Assembly: GCA_945787655.1 (NCBI GenBank)
Contig: CALZIJ010000047.1
Coordinates: 1-33,200 of the forward strand
Direction of reading: 5' to 3'
Length of the DNA stretch: 33,200 nt
From: Nitrospiria bacterium
GTDB lineage: Bacteria > Nitrospirota > Nitrospiria > SBBL01 > JAADHI01
In this document: one piece after another, positions 7,841 to 17,398 of the stretch
Layout of the letters: each line of letters starts with the position of its first letter
How positions within the stretch are numbered: the stretch's first letter is position 1
Notes under the pieces: generated by a model
Database searches by the model: none
What the model saw: only the letters and a program-made list of their open reading frames with translations
What the model was told of the DNA's origin: nothing
Position numbers and translations under genes: made by a program

Positions 7841-8224
7841 AAAAGTCTCGCGTAAGCCGAGTTCTGTCCCCTGACACATTCTCAGGGGGATGATCATTTC
7901 TCTTGACCAGATGTTGCCACCTGGTTCCAGCGACCGAACCCGAGTGCATTGAATGGGCCATTCTTAATGGAGACAGGATCCCTCCATAGGCACTCCTATT
8001 TGGTCTTGCTCCGGGTGGGGTTTACCATGCCTTCGATGTCACCATCGAAGCGGTGAGCTCTTACCTCGCCGTTTCACCCTTACCTGTCCGTAAACAGGCG
8101 GTTTTTTTTCTGTGGCACTTTCCTTAGGGTCGCCCCCAGTCGCCGTTAGCGACCACCCTGCCCGATGGAGCTCGGACTTTCCTCACCTTGCACAAAGCAA
8201 AGCGCGATCATCTGCTAGACTTTT
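7841..8224 (-). ncRNA. rnpB: RNase P RNA (bacterial type A)
   Basis: This is the catalytic RNA of RNase P, which matures tRNA 5' ends. Read on the minus strand it contains the conserved GAGGAAAGTCCGAGCTCC near the 5' end, then GGGCAGGGTG and CCTAAGGAAAGTGCCACAGA, the central GGTAAGGGTGAAACGGCGAG and GGTAAACCCC, and the 3' end ACAGAACTCGGCTTACG. The 5' and 3' ends pair as helix P1 (AGTCTAGC with GCGAGACT). The length of about 384 nt is normal. It lies downstream of rnhA, and the symmetrical terminator follows its 3' end. Exact ends are uncertain by a few bases. Confidence 0.95.
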
Positions 8225-8230
8225 TTCAAG

Positions 8231-8257
8231 ATTATCCTAACGCAAAACCGCTGTCCC
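8231..8257 (-). promoter_or_regulatory. Possible promoter for rnpB
   Basis: On the minus strand a GATAAT box (8231-8236) lies about seven bases before the predicted 5' end of RNase P RNA. A poor -35 match (GGGACA, 15-base spacer) precedes it. The position supports it more than the sequence does. Confidence 0.35.
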
Positions 8258-8303
8258 ACACAAGTATTGCATCATATTCCCTGCGACCATTGCAATTTAT
8301 GAT

Positions 8304-8714
8304 TTAACGGGAATCGAGTGCCTGATTGGCCAGGCGGTCGGCTTCTTTATTTTGTTCGCGGGGGATATGATGGAAATAAACACGGCCAGGTCGTATTTTT
8401 TCACACAGCGCTTTCGCTTTTTTTGCCAATACGACCATTCCTTTGTTTTTGATTTTATATACCCCGGTCATCTGGCGCACCACCAGCTGCGAATCCAGAT
8501 AAAAATCAACGCGTTCAGGTTTAAATGGAACGACTACTTCCAGACCGCGAATCAGCGCTGTGTACTCCGCTTCGTTGTTCGTCGCCAGACCGAGAGACTC
8601 TGAAAGTGTTTTGACCAAGGCGCCGTTTTTTTCCTTTACGACCACTCCGATACTGGCTTCACCGGGATTTCCGCGTGAAGCGCCGTCTGTGTATACAGAA
8701 AAAGATTTCGACAA
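8304..8714 (-). CDS. rnhA: Ribonuclease HI family protein
   Basis: The predicted protein is 136 residues. The RNase H fold carries all catalytic acids: Asp in YTDGASRGNPG, Glu in NNEAEYTA, Asp in YLDSQLVV and Asp in KEADRLAN. It degrades the RNA strand of RNA-DNA hybrids in the cytoplasm. Compactness and motif spellings match the archaeal-like/bacterial stand-alone class often labelled reverse-transcriptase-like or RNase HI. The start is TTG at 8712-8714 because the core domain begins immediately and no in-frame ATG lies upstream. No clear Shine-Dalgarno sequence is visible, so translation may be weak or coupled. It lies 65 bases after the zinc-ribbon gene. Confidence 0.9.
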   Translation of the reverse strand: MSKSFSVYTDGASRGNPGEASIGVVVKEKNGALVKTLSESLGLATNNEAEYTALIRGLEVVVPFKPERVDFYLDSQLVVRQMTGVYKIKNKGMVVLAKKAKALCEKIRPGRVYFHHIPREQNKEADRLANQALDSR

Positions 8715-8779
8715 GGCTAAAAAGAGTCCATCGTTTTACAATGCAGGAGGGGATGCACGGACAGAGAAGGCTGCATATT

Positions 8780-9502
8780 TTATTTTGCCGCTTCCTCGAC
8801 CGGCTTGGCATATAGAATGCGGTGACAATAACCGCAGGTCAATACTTTTTCCTGCCGTTTGACTTCCGCGATCAGCTGGGGCGGAAGACTAAAATGGCAG
8901 CCCGTGCAAGTGAAGCCGTTCACAGGAACCACTGCCAAGCCCTTATTACTGGTGAACAGACGTTGGTAGGATGAAAGCAGGTTTTTAGAGATTTTCTCCG
9001 CAGTGGCCTGCCATTCGGCTTCGATTTCAGCCACTGTAGATGCAACTGCGTCCATTTCGGCCTGCATCTCTTTTTTGATCTCAGAAAATTCGGCTTCATC
9101 CTTGGACAGAGTTGTTTCCTTTTCCGAGATCTCCTCGGTTAGGCGCTCAGCCTCATCCATAGCGGTAATGAGCTGATCCTCGATCTCGCTTTTGCTGTTT
9201 CGCGCGGCGGCAATTTCCTGAAGGTGAGCGTGGTATTCTTTATTTGTCTTTAAGTCTGTCAGTCTCAATTTTAATTTGACAATTTTATCTTCGATAACCT
9301 GAAGGGCCAGTTCTTTTTCTTTTCGTTCCTGAGTAATGACTTTCAGTGTTGCGCGCGCCTCCTCAAGCTCTGACCGGGCATCTAATAACGGCTTCTCTGC
9401 AATCGCCATTTTTTCAGGAAAACTTTCCAGGATTTCCCTGTCTTTCTGACGTTTCAGATCCATGGTTTGGAGCTGAATGAGCAATGCCAGTTCTTCTTTC
9501 AC
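8780..9502 (-). CDS. Coiled-coil C4 zinc-ribbon protein (DUF164/CT398-like)
   Basis: The predicted protein is about 240 residues. Residues ~1-185 are a long heptad-rich coiled coil. The C-terminus is a four-cysteine zinc ribbon, CTGC then CGYC spaced by ~25 residues with a basic stretch between, expected to bind zinc and perhaps nucleic acid. I start at GTG 9502, preceded by GGGGGGAAAGG. The frame also extends upstream, but that would run into the tRNA. Such proteins are widespread, often near rnhA/RNase P or Nif3-like genes, and their exact role is not settled. Here it sits between the tRNA and rnhA, which suggests RNA or R-loop handling. Confidence 0.85.
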   Translation of the reverse strand: MKEELALLIQLQTMDLKRQKDREILESFPEKMAIAEKPLLDARSELEEARATLKVITQERKEKELALQVIEDKIVKLKLRLTDLKTNKEYHAHLQEIAAARNSKSEIEDQLITAMDEAERLTEEISEKETTLSKDEAEFSEIKKEMQAEMDAVASTVAEIEAEWQATAEKISKNLLSSYQRLFTSNKGLAVVPVNGFTCTGCHFSLPPQLIAEVKRQEKVLTCGYCHRILYAKPVEEAAK

Positions 9503-9541
9503 GCCTTTCCCCCCTATAATGACTTTCCACCCCAAGCAGGT

Positions 9542-9618
9542 TGGTGGGCCCACCAGGACTCGAACCTGGGACCAACCGGTTATGAGCCGGTAGCTCTAAC
9601 CAACTGAGCTATGGGCCC
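9542..9618 (-). tRNA. tRNA with CAU anticodon, likely tRNA-Ile2
   Basis: This is a 77-nt cloverleaf on the minus strand with encoded CCA. The acceptor 5' strand is GGGCCCA, the D-arm contains AGCTCAGTTGG, the anticodon loop is CTCATAA, and the T-arm contains GGTTCGAGTCC. CAU occurs in Met and in lysidine-modified Ile2 tRNAs. C4-G69 and C5-G68 in the acceptor stem are TilS recognition features in E. coli Ile2 and differ from elongator Met, so Ile2 is favoured. It lies 33 bases after rpoD and is probably co-transcribed and processed by RNase P. Confidence 0.92.
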
Positions 9619-9651
9619 TGCCGTACTGTGGATGATCACTCCCTCTTATGA

Positions 9652-11448
9652 TTATATAATTTCAACAAAACTCTTTAAACGCTTACTTCGGCTTGGGTGA
9701 CGCAATTTCCGCAAGGCTTTCGCCTCGATTTGACGAATTCGCTCACGGGTAACTTCAAAATCCTGCCCCACCTCTTCCAAAGTATGATCCGTCGCTTCCC
9801 CTATGCCAAAACGTTTTCTCAAAACCTTTTCTTCTCTGGGGGTTAAAGTTTGCAACACACTGTCAATTTGTCTCTGAAGGTCGTAACGAATTGCCGCATC
9901 AAGAGGGGAGATGACCTTCTTGTCCTCTATAAAGTCGCCAAGATGTGAATCTTCTTCTTCTCCAATCGGTGTTTCCAAAGAAATCGGCTCTTTTGCGATT
10001 TTTAAAATCTTTCGCACCTTTTCCAGCGGAAGCTCCATTTTTTCCGCAATCTCTTCCGGTGTAGGCTCCCGGCCCAGCTCTTGAACTAACTGCCTTGAAG
10101 TTCGAATGAGCTTATTGATTGTTTCAATCATATGTACCGGTATTCGAATGGTTCTGGCCTGATCAGCAATGGCACGTGTAATCGCCTGCCGAATCCACCA
10201 GGTCGCATAGGTTGAAAACTTATATCCACGTTGATATTCAAATTTATCCACGGCCTTCATCAAACCGATATTGCCCTCCTGAATCAAATCAAGAAATTGC
10301 AGTCCACGGTTTGTGTATTTTTTGGCAATGCTGACCACCAAACGGAGATTGGCTTCAACCAGTTCACTTTTTGCAAATTTGACACGCTGTTCCGCACGGT
10401 AAAGCTGCCGGATGGAATCCTTCAATTCACTGGAAGGCACCATGGATTCTTCTTCTATTTCTTCAATACGCTTCCTCGCATGCCGGTATGATTTCTCATA
10501 CATGGAAATCTGATCTGAAGAAAGCTTCAGCCGCCTTTCTGCTGCACGCCTTTCTTTTTCTCCTTTTTTTATCTTGGTGAAAAACTGGGGCAGATCTTCT
10601 TTGACGCCGCATTTTTTCTTGCAGTGCGCTATTTCCCTTTCCGCTTGGATCGTGCTGTTTGCCATACCACGGACCCGATCAATCAAACGTTCCAGTATTT
10701 GTGGATTAAGGTTTAAGCCCTCTATTTTCCGAATGATCTTCTTGCGTGTTTCCTTTCGGGTCTCAAGAGACAGGGCTTTGGATTTCACGCTTCGTACGGA
10801 TTTGGCTTTTTCAATAATCCTGAAATGCTCGCGTTGCAAACCCTTGAGCTGCGCCATGGTATGCAGTACTTTTTTCTTTAAATCTTCCTTATCCTGTTCC
10901 TCAACTTCAAATTCTTCTTCCGGGATCGAGACGACATCGTCAAGGGCAACTTCCTCTGCGCGCAAGGCATCACCGAGATCGACCACCTCCATCATCGCAA
11001 AAGGCATCCCCAAAATTGCGCTTGATATTTCCCATTGCCCGGCTTCTATTTTTTTGGCGATCGTCGTTTCACCTTCTCTCGAAAGCAAAGGCACCGATCC
11101 GATTTCTTTTAGATACAAGCGGACAGGATCATCAGTTCGACCCACTACACCCGGCGTCAGATCAATCTCTCGATCATTTTCATCAGCATTGATCTCCCGA
11201 CCGTTGTCATCATTGTCTCCACTGTTTGAATCTGATTCATCAGAAAGGGCCTCAAAGCGTGTTGACTCTTCAGGGTCAATCACTTCAATTTCCATTTCTC
11301 CAAACATCACCATAATACTATCGATCTGCTCCGGTGAAAGAATATCGACTGGGAGCGCATTGTTCAGCTCCGCATAGGTTAGATACCCTTTCTCTTTTCC
11401 CAGAGAAATGAGTTGCTTGACTTCTTCTAATTTTTCTTCTTTGGACAT
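9652..11448 (-). CDS. rpoD: RNA polymerase sigma factor RpoD (sigma70)
   Basis: The predicted protein is 598 residues, normal for a primary sigma factor. Region 1.1 lies at ~1-60, an acidic linker at ~65-100, and region 1.2 starts at [11 protein letters not shown]. The non-conserved region is charged and helical. Region 2 contains [21 protein letters not shown] and [14 protein letters not shown], region 3 follows, and region 4 ends with the helix-turn-helix [20 protein letters not shown]. It directs RNA polymerase to -10/-35 promoters such as those noted in this window. ATG 11448 has a GGAGGT site. It lies 12 bases after dnaG, the classic macromolecular-synthesis arrangement, and in the same reading frame as dnaG. 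Confidence 0.98.
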   Translation of the reverse strand: MSKEEKLEEVKQLISLGKEKGYLTYAELNNALPVDILSPEQIDSIMVMFGEMEIEVIDPEESTRFEALSDESDSNSGDNDDNGREINADENDREIDLTPGVVGRTDDPVRLYLKEIGSVPLLSREGETTIAKKIEAGQWEISSAILGMPFAMMEVVDLGDALRAEEVALDDVVSIPEEEFEVEEQDKEDLKKKVLHTMAQLKGLQREHFRIIEKAKSVRSVKSKALSLETRKETRKKIIRKIEGLNLNPQILERLIDRVRGMANSTIQAEREIAHCKKKCGVKEDLPQFFTKIKKGEKERRAAERRLKLSSDQISMYEKSYRHARKRIEEIEEESMVPSSELKDSIRQLYRAEQRVKFAKSELVEANLRLVVSIAKKYTNRGLQFLDLIQEGNIGLMKAVDKFEYQRGYKFSTYATWWIRQAITRAIADQARTIRIPVHMIETINKLIRTSRQLVQELGREPTPEEIAEKMELPLEKVRKILKIAKEPISLETPIGEEEDSHLGDFIEDKKVISPLDAAIRYDLQRQIDSVLQTLTPREEKVLRKRFGIGEATDHTLEEVGQDFEVTRERIRQIEAKALRKLRHPSRSKRLKSFVEII

Positions 11449-11460
11449 GAAACCTCCAGC

Positions 11461-13263
11461 CTAGTGTAGCCCTGCCAATTGGCTCGATTTTATTTTAAGA
11501 TCATAATTCTTTTTCAAAAGTGCCTTTTTTTCTTCCAGATTATCTGAAACCTGTTTTAATTGAAGCGCAATCTTGCGGCGCTCCCGTTCAATCTTTTTTC
11601 TACACAACATCTTGATACAATCTTTTTCAATCTGTTTCACTTGCTCTAAATCAAATTCAAGAACCGCCAACCGGCTGATCAGCATCTGAGAAGCCGAGTC
11701 ATTATTACGCATTCCATGTTCAGGTTGGCGCCATTGCCCTGCCTGACTGTCCCAATAGAAAGAAATCACTTTGTTCAGCAGCGGATGCGTAAAGTCCTCT
11801 ATACTCAAATAATCATTCAGCGCCTCAGGTTCAACATGCCCTTGTACCAACAGCATTAGAATTTTTTCTTCTTCATCAGGAATCCGTTCCGTTTCCGTTT
11901 TCGTCGGCGTCTTTTTTAGCAGTTGATGAGGGCGGTACGTTTTCTCCTGTGTTCTGAAACGGGAAAACTCCGCCCGCACATCCCCTTCCTGTAAGAGAAG
12001 TGCATCGGACAACACTTTCAAATAATGGCTTTTTTCAACTTGGGATTTTAAACGTTGAATCAAAGGCAGGGTTTTTCGAATCACCTGCATTTTTTCTTCA
12101 ATACGTTTGGGAGAACACTGTTCAATGGCTTGTGAAATCGCAAAATCAATGACCGTTTGACCTTGTTCCAATACGGTCAAAAATTTATCCTTGCCCATTT
12201 CCCTGATTAATAAATCCGGATCTTTCCCAGGCGGAAGCGTCACGATTCGGGCAGAAACTTCCTGCTCAATCAGAAGCGGCACCGTACGAAGCGCCGCGCG
12301 AATGCCCGCCTGATCTCCGTCAAACACAAGAATCATTCTTTCAGACAAACGACGAACCAGCTGCAAATGAGATTCCGTCAACGCCGTTCCTAGAGTTGCG
12401 ACCACGTTTGGAATACCGGCTTGTGCCGCCGTGACCACATCAAAATACCCCTCAACAATCACCAATGGGTCAGACCCCGTGTTTTTAACCAGGTCTATCC
12501 CGTAGAGAATCTTTCCTTTTGTGAAAACATGCGTTTCAGCGGTATTCAAATATTTGGGCATGCTGTCATCTAAAACCCGCCCGCCGAATCCGACCACCTT
12601 GCCCTGGCGCGTTCGAATAGGAAACAATACCCGGTTTCTGAAACGGTCAAACCCCCTGGATTTTCCGGAAGAGGGAATGCCACGCTCTGCTTTGCTCGAA
12701 ATCAAACCGGCTTTTTCAAGCTGCTCAACCGTAAAAGTATTCCCCAGGGCTTGAATGAGGTAATCCCACCCAGGCGGCGCGAACCCAATGGAAAAGTCCC
12801 GAATGCTTTCCTTTTTTAATCCCCGGTCTCTTAAATAAGAGACCGGGGCACTTGTTTCTGATTGCTTCAAGAGGTTCTTGTGGTAATAATCAGCCGCGGC
12901 CGCATTGGCTTCAAAAATCACTTCAGAGGCACTTCGATCCGCCCCGGCCATCCGGACATCCTCCTCCGGCAAGGAAATACCGCCGCGCTCGGCCAAAACC
13001 CGAACTGCTTCAGGAAAGGATAATCCCTCTATTTTGCCAACAAAATGAAAGACATCCCCTCCTTCACCACAACCGAAACAGTGGAAAAATTGCCTTATTG
13101 GATTCACCGAGAATGAAGGGGTTTTTTCCTCATGGAAGGGGCAGAGGCCTGTAAAGTTTTGACCCGTCTTTTTGAGTGAGAGGTGTTCGGAAACAATGGA
13201 AACAAGGTCCGAGCGCTCGCGGATGGTGTCAATCAACTGGTTTGAAATTGATTTTTGCGCCAA
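11461..13263 (-). CDS. dnaG: DNA primase
   Basis: The predicted protein is 600 residues. It synthesises RNA primers at the replication fork. The N-terminal zinc-binding domain carries Cys41, His44, Cys62 and Cys65 (CPFHEEKTPSF, HCFGCGEGGD). The catalytic core has the basic motif RFRNRVLFPI and the Toprim motifs VIVEGYFDV (Glu271) and VFDGDQAG. The C-terminal ~170 residues are the less conserved helicase-interacting part. The start is TTG 13261-13263, with GGGGGAG upstream. It ends in TAG, then four codons lead in frame to the rpoD ATG. It is the middle gene of yqeY-dnaG-rpoD. Confidence 0.97.
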   Translation of the reverse strand: MAQKSISNQLIDTIRERSDLVSIVSEHLSLKKTGQNFTGLCPFHEEKTPSFSVNPIRQFFHCFGCGEGGDVFHFVGKIEGLSFPEAVRVLAERGGISLPEEDVRMAGADRSASEVIFEANAAAADYYHKNLLKQSETSAPVSYLRDRGLKKESIRDFSIGFAPPGWDYLIQALGNTFTVEQLEKAGLISSKAERGIPSSGKSRGFDRFRNRVLFPIRTRQGKVVGFGGRVLDDSMPKYLNTAETHVFTKGKILYGIDLVKNTGSDPLVIVEGYFDVVTAAQAGIPNVVATLGTALTESHLQLVRRLSERMILVFDGDQAGIRAALRTVPLLIEQEVSARIVTLPPGKDPDLLIREMGKDKFLTVLEQGQTVIDFAISQAIEQCSPKRIEEKMQVIRKTLPLIQRLKSQVEKSHYLKVLSDALLLQEGDVRAEFSRFRTQEKTYRPHQLLKKTPTKTETERIPDEEEKILMLLVQGHVEPEALNDYLSIEDFTHPLLNKVISFYWDSQAGQWRQPEHGMRNNDSASQMLISRLAVLEFDLEQVKQIEKDCIKMLCRKKIERERRKIALQLKQVSDNLEEKKALLKKNYDLKIKSSQLAGLH

Positions 13264-13318
13264 AAAAAGAGCTCCCCCTTATTTAAGTTTTAAAAAATAA
13301 ATTCGTCGCTGTTGCACC

Positions 13319-13777
13319 TTATGTATTTTCCTGAAGGCAGGATTGAAGCATTTTACGAATGGCCGCCCCTTCGGCCTGCCCTCGCAAAGCAGGGACAAGG
13401 GTTTTCATGACAACGCCCATTTGCTTCATTTCCGTAATGCCTGCCGCTGAAATCGCTTCTTTAACTTTCGATCTGAGTTCATCTTCCGAAAGCGGTTTAG
13501 GTAAATACTGCATTAGCACTTCTAATTCCCGTGATTCTTTTTCGGCCAATTCATTCCTTCCGGCCTGCGTATACTGGTCAATAGATTCCTTCCGCTGCTT
13601 GGCGGCGGAAACAATCACAGACAAAAGTTCGTCTTCCGTCAGTTCCGCATCCTTTCCTTTTTCGATTTCTTTGTTTTTTATAGTCGAAAATAAAAGACGG
13701 ATCACCGACACACGGTCCATCTCCTTCGCACGCATGGCGGTTTTCAAATCATCTTTCAATTGGTCTTTAATCATCAT
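13319..13777 (-). CDS. yqeY: GatB/YqeY domain protein
   Basis: The predicted protein is 152 residues, the usual size. It has the family features DLKTAMRAKEMDRVSVIRLL, the NELAEKESRELEVLMQYLP segment and a C-terminal Lys/Gly-rich helix (EMKQMGVVMKTL). The YqeY domain is shared with the tail of GatB, the tRNA amidotransferase subunit; the role of free YqeY is poorly known. It is the first gene of the dnaG-rpoD operon, with a strong promoter just upstream. ATG 13777 is followed directly by another ATG and either could be the start. Confidence 0.93.
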   Translation of the reverse strand: MMIKDQLKDDLKTAMRAKEMDRVSVIRLLFSTIKNKEIEKGKDAELTEDELLSVIVSAAKQRKESIDQYTQAGRNELAEKESRELEVLMQYLPKPLSEDELRSKVKEAISAAGITEMKQMGVVMKTLVPALRGQAEGAAIRKMLQSCLQENT

Positions 13778-13804
13778 CCACTAACCTGCCAAACCAAATT
13801 TTTA

Positions 13805-13834
13805 ATAATATCACTAGATTTTTACCCCTGTCAA
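13805..13834 (-). promoter_or_regulatory. Strong sigma70 promoter for yqeY-dnaG-rpoD
   Basis: On the minus strand a perfect TTGACA (13829-13834) and TATTAT (13805-13810) are separated by 18 bases, 28 bases before the yqeY ATG. It would drive the operon encoding the sigma factor that recognises this kind of promoter. Confidence 0.75.
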
Positions 13835-13974
13835 ATAATGAATTGGCCCAGCTTAAAGCGTACCTTGTAATCGTGGAAAACACAAAATATTGGGGAGGAG
13901 GGGATATCCACCTACGTTTTAAAGGGTTGTTCTATTAAGCCGGTTAAAACCAGAGGGCTTGAACTGAAAAAGAC

Positions 13975-15231
13975 TTAAACAAAAACAACCGGGAGCAGAC
14001 TTTTTTGATTGACTTGTCCTATGGTGGTCAAAGAAAGGAATTCCTGTTTGAATAGTTGCTCAGCAAGGGTTTGTATGTCTTCTCTTGAAACTTGGTCTAT
14101 CTCTCGAATAATTTCCTTGAGGGAAAAGTTCCGGCCAAAGTGCAGCTCTTCTTTTGCAATTCGGCACATTCGAGTGCTGGTACTTTCCATGCCAAGTACC
14201 AGCCCCCCTTTCGTTTGACGTTTCGCCCGCGCCAATTCTGCTTCCTGCACGCCTTCCTTTTTAATTTGAGAAAGCATCCGGGTCACCACTTCGATGACCT
14301 TGTTCACGTTTTCAGGGCTTGTGCCTGCATAAACCGTAAACAGTCCACCGTCATGGTAAGAGGACGAAGATGAATAGATGGAATAGGCCCAGCCACGTTC
14401 TTCCCTGACTTCCTGAAAAAGCCGGGAACTCGCACCCCCGCCTAAAATGGTGCTTAAAAGATACAAAACATAACGTTTTGGATCGACAGAAGAAAGTCCA
14501 GCCGTCCCCAAACAAAGGTGGGTTTGCTCCAGTTTCTTCTTTTTAACCTGAACATGCGGGCGGATTTCGGGGGGTATTCTGGGTGCCCGGCGGGTCTGTT
14601 TATTGGCATAGCCCCCAAAAGCGGACTCAATCTGCTTAATCATGGAGGACAAATCAAAATGACCCGCTACGGAAATGACCATTTCATGCGGATCATAGAG
14701 CCGCCGGATATAATTCAGGATTTTACCCCTAGTCATGGCTAAAATATTTTCTGGCGTCCCCAGGATAGAATGGGCAAGCGCGCTGCCTTTCCAGGTTTTT
14801 TCAATATGCAGGTCATACACAAAATCTTCCGGGTCATCTTCGACCATTTTAATTTCTTCGACGATGACATGGCTTTCTTTCTCGATCTCCGCCTCATCAA
14901 AACGGGACTCTTGTAGAATATCAGAAAGGAGATCAACCACGATCGGGAAATGTTCATCGAGTACCTTGGCATAAAAGGTTGTGGTCTCACGGGTTGTAAA
15001 GGCATTCAACTCGCCCCCCAGCTCATCAATTTCAAGTGCAATCTCTTTCGCTGACCGGTTATTGGTGCCTTTGAAAAACATGTGTTCCAAAAAATGAGAG
15101 ATCCCTTCTTCGTCCTCCCCTTCGTCACGAGAGCCCACATTGACCCAAAGCCCGATAGAAACAGACTTCACAGAAGGAATGCGTTCTGCCACAACCCGAA
15201 TACCATTTTGAAGCACCCACCGATGGATCAC
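13975..15231 (-). CDS. M16 family zinc peptidase
   Basis: The predicted protein is 418 residues. The inverted zinc motif HxxEH is present in GISHFLEHMFFKGT (near residues 46-50), and the distal glutamate lies in ESHVIVEEIKM, so it should be an active metallopeptidase. The second half contains the conserved R/Y region GGGASSRLFQEVREERGWAYS. Related proteins (PqqL/YmxG/processing-peptidase-like) degrade small peptides. The start is GTG 15229-15231 with AGGAAA upstream. It lies 63 bases after pnp, an arrangement common in Gram-positive and many other bacteria. No signal peptide is seen, so it is cytoplasmic. It is the last gene of the rimP operon. Confidence 0.93.
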   Translation of the reverse strand: MIHRWVLQNGIRVVAERIPSVKSVSIGLWVNVGSRDEGEDEEGISHFLEHMFFKGTNNRSAKEIALEIDELGGELNAFTTRETTTFYAKVLDEHFPIVVDLLSDILQESRFDEAEIEKESHVIVEEIKMVEDDPEDFVYDLHIEKTWKGSALAHSILGTPENILAMTRGKILNYIRRLYDPHEMVISVAGHFDLSSMIKQIESAFGGYANKQTRRAPRIPPEIRPHVQVKKKKLEQTHLCLGTAGLSSVDPKRYVLYLLSTILGGGASSRLFQEVREERGWAYSIYSSSSSYHDGGLFTVYAGTSPENVNKVIEVVTRMLSQIKKEGVQEAELARAKRQTKGGLVLGMESTSTRMCRIAKEELHFGRNFSLKEIIREIDQVSREDIQTLAEQLFKQEFLSLTTIGQVNQKSLLPVVFV

Positions 15232-15294
15232 TGGTAATTTCCTGATGTTGTTATAGAAAACGAAATCAGCGGAATACGTAAAGAAATCAGAAGC

Positions 15295-17344
15295 TTATTC
15301 TGCCTTTCCGGCCTCTTCATGACTGACTTTCGTTTGGGGTTTTTCCTCTTTTGGAAGGAGTTCCTTTCGGGAAAGCCGAATCTTTCCTTGACGGTCAACC
15401 TCAAGCACCTTGACCTTGATTTCATCGCCTTCCTTGACTTCATCCCGGACATTTTTAACCCGGTGATTTGCCAATTGGGAAATATGAACCAGCCCATCTG
15501 TCCCCTTGCGAATCTCTACAAAAGCGCCAAAATCCATAATGCGGACGACTTTTCCAAGGTACACCTTTCCCACTTCAACTTCTTCGACAATGCTGCTGAT
15601 CATGTCCACGGCCTTTTTCGAGGCTTCTTCGTCCGCTGATGCAATATGAATAACACCCAGATCATCGATATTAATCTTTACTCCGGTTTCTTCAATAATG
15701 CCTCGGATGACCTTTCCGCCCTGGCCGATCACTTCCCGAACTTTTTCCGGTTTCACTTGCATGGTGATAATTCTTGGCGCATAGGTGGATAAATCCTCCC
15801 GCGGCGCGGATAACGCAGACACCATTTTTTCAAGGATATGCAAGCGGCCGGCCTTGGCCTGCTCCAGGGCTGTTTTCATCACCTCAGTGGTGATTCCACC
15901 GATTTTAATATCCATTTGCAAAGCTGTCACCCACTTGATCCCCTTCCTTAATTAAACCCATGGCAATCCCTGCAACCGGTTTTTTAATCGGCACACCCGC
16001 ATCCATAAGGGCCAGGGTTCCCCCACAGACCGTCGCCATCGAGGAAGAACCGTTGGATTCCAGAATATCCGAAACGATGCGCAAGGTATAAGGAAAATCT
16101 TCCTTGCCGGGAATCACCGGCTTTAACGCCCGTTCCGCTAAAGCGCCGTGTCCAATTTCCCGGCGTCCGGGCCCTCGAAGGGGACGGGTTTCTCCCACTG
16201 AAAATGGGGGAAAATTATAGTGGAGCATGAAAGATTTTTTGGATTCTCCTTCAAGAGAATCAATCCGTTGCTCGTCATCCGCCGTACCCAAGGTGACAAC
16301 TGCCAAGCTTTGGGTTTCTCCCCGTGTAAAAAGCGCGGACCCATGGGTGCGCGGCAGCACCCCTGCTTCACATGTAATGGTACGGATATCCGTCGTTCCA
16401 CGGCCATCAGTACGGATGCCTTTAATCAGAATCATCTGCCGGACTTCACGCCGCTCAATGTCATGAAAAATCGTTTTAACGGCCTTGATTTTCTCTTCGT
16501 CCTCAGAATCCATTTCACTTATTTTTTTATCGAGTATATGATCCAGCTGTTCCTGGCGGGCTGTCTTATTCGGGATACATACCGCCTCTCGAATGGCATC
16601 GGTCAGCGCCGCATCTATTTCAGCGATCAGGGCTTCATCCCTTTCAACAACAGGGGCCTCTCTTTTATCCTTACCGGCTTTGCCTTGAAGTTCGTTTTGA
16701 AGCGAAATGATTTTACGCACGACATCATGACCAAACTGTATTGCATCTAAAATTGCGGCTTCTGAAAGCTCCTTGGACTCACTTTCAACCATCATCACCG
16801 CATCCGCCGTACCCACCACCACGATATTAATGTCACTTTTCTCAATCTCTTCCAGGGAAGGGTTTGCGATCAATTGCTCATTGACCCGACCCACACGTAC
16901 TGCGCCCAGCGGACCGCCAAAAGGGATATCAGAAATCGTAACTGCCGCTGAGGCCGCGATAATGCCGAGGATATCACTGACCCCGCCCTGATCACTGGAT
17001 AAAACCGAGGCAATAATTTGTGTTTCAAAATGCCAATTCTCAGGAAATAATGGACGCATGGGGCGGTCAATCAGGCGGCTGGTTAATATTTCCTTTTCTC
17101 CAAGACGGCCCTCCCGCTTAAAAAACCCCCCCGGGATTTTTCCTGCGGCAAAAGCCTTTTCGACGTAATCCACAGTTAAGGGTAAAAAATTAACATCCTT
17201 GGCGACCTTTGAGGCCACAGCAGTGACAAGCACAACGGTTTCTCCGTATTGCGCCAAAACCGCGCCATCCGATTGTTTGGCCATACGCCCTGTTTCTAAA
17301 ATTAATGCCTTCCCGCCGATCTCGGTTTCTACGCGATGGATCAT
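15295..17344 (-). pseudogene. pnp: Polynucleotide phosphorylase, interrupted by internal deletion and frameshift
   Basis: PNPase degrades RNA 3' to 5' using phosphate. The first frame (ATG 17344, AAGGAG upstream) encodes the first RNase PH domain, the helical linker and most of the second RNase PH domain, then after KEGDQV (Val471) runs into a short missense tail and stops at 15905. The remaining frame resumes at [12 protein letters not shown] (base 15930) with the end of the second PH domain, KH ([11 protein letters not shown]) and S1 ([15 protein letters not shown]) domains. Compared with relatives, ~26 residues are missing at the joint, including the GDEDHLGDMDF motif with the catalytic aspartates. 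One extra base remains, so ~77 nt are lost. This is either a true inactivation or an assembly error; the rest looks fully conserved. Confidence 0.9.
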
Positions 17345-17398
17345 AATGGGTACTCCTTATCTATATTTTTGAAGGGAATGTATACAAAGGGCGGTAAA

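Noticed and set aside
7799-8224. CRISPR array or riboswitch in the regulator-rnhA gap
   Set aside because: The structured sequence is fully explained by the terminator and RNase P RNA; no regularly spaced repeats occur.
10574-11377. 267-codon open frame opposite rpoD
   Set aside because: It is antisense to a clearly conserved sigma factor; serine/arginine-rich sequence is typical of a reverse-strand shadow.
15905-15930. Programmed frameshift in pnp
   Set aside because: There is no slippery sequence at the overlap, and ~26 conserved residues are physically missing, which a ribosomal shift cannot restore.
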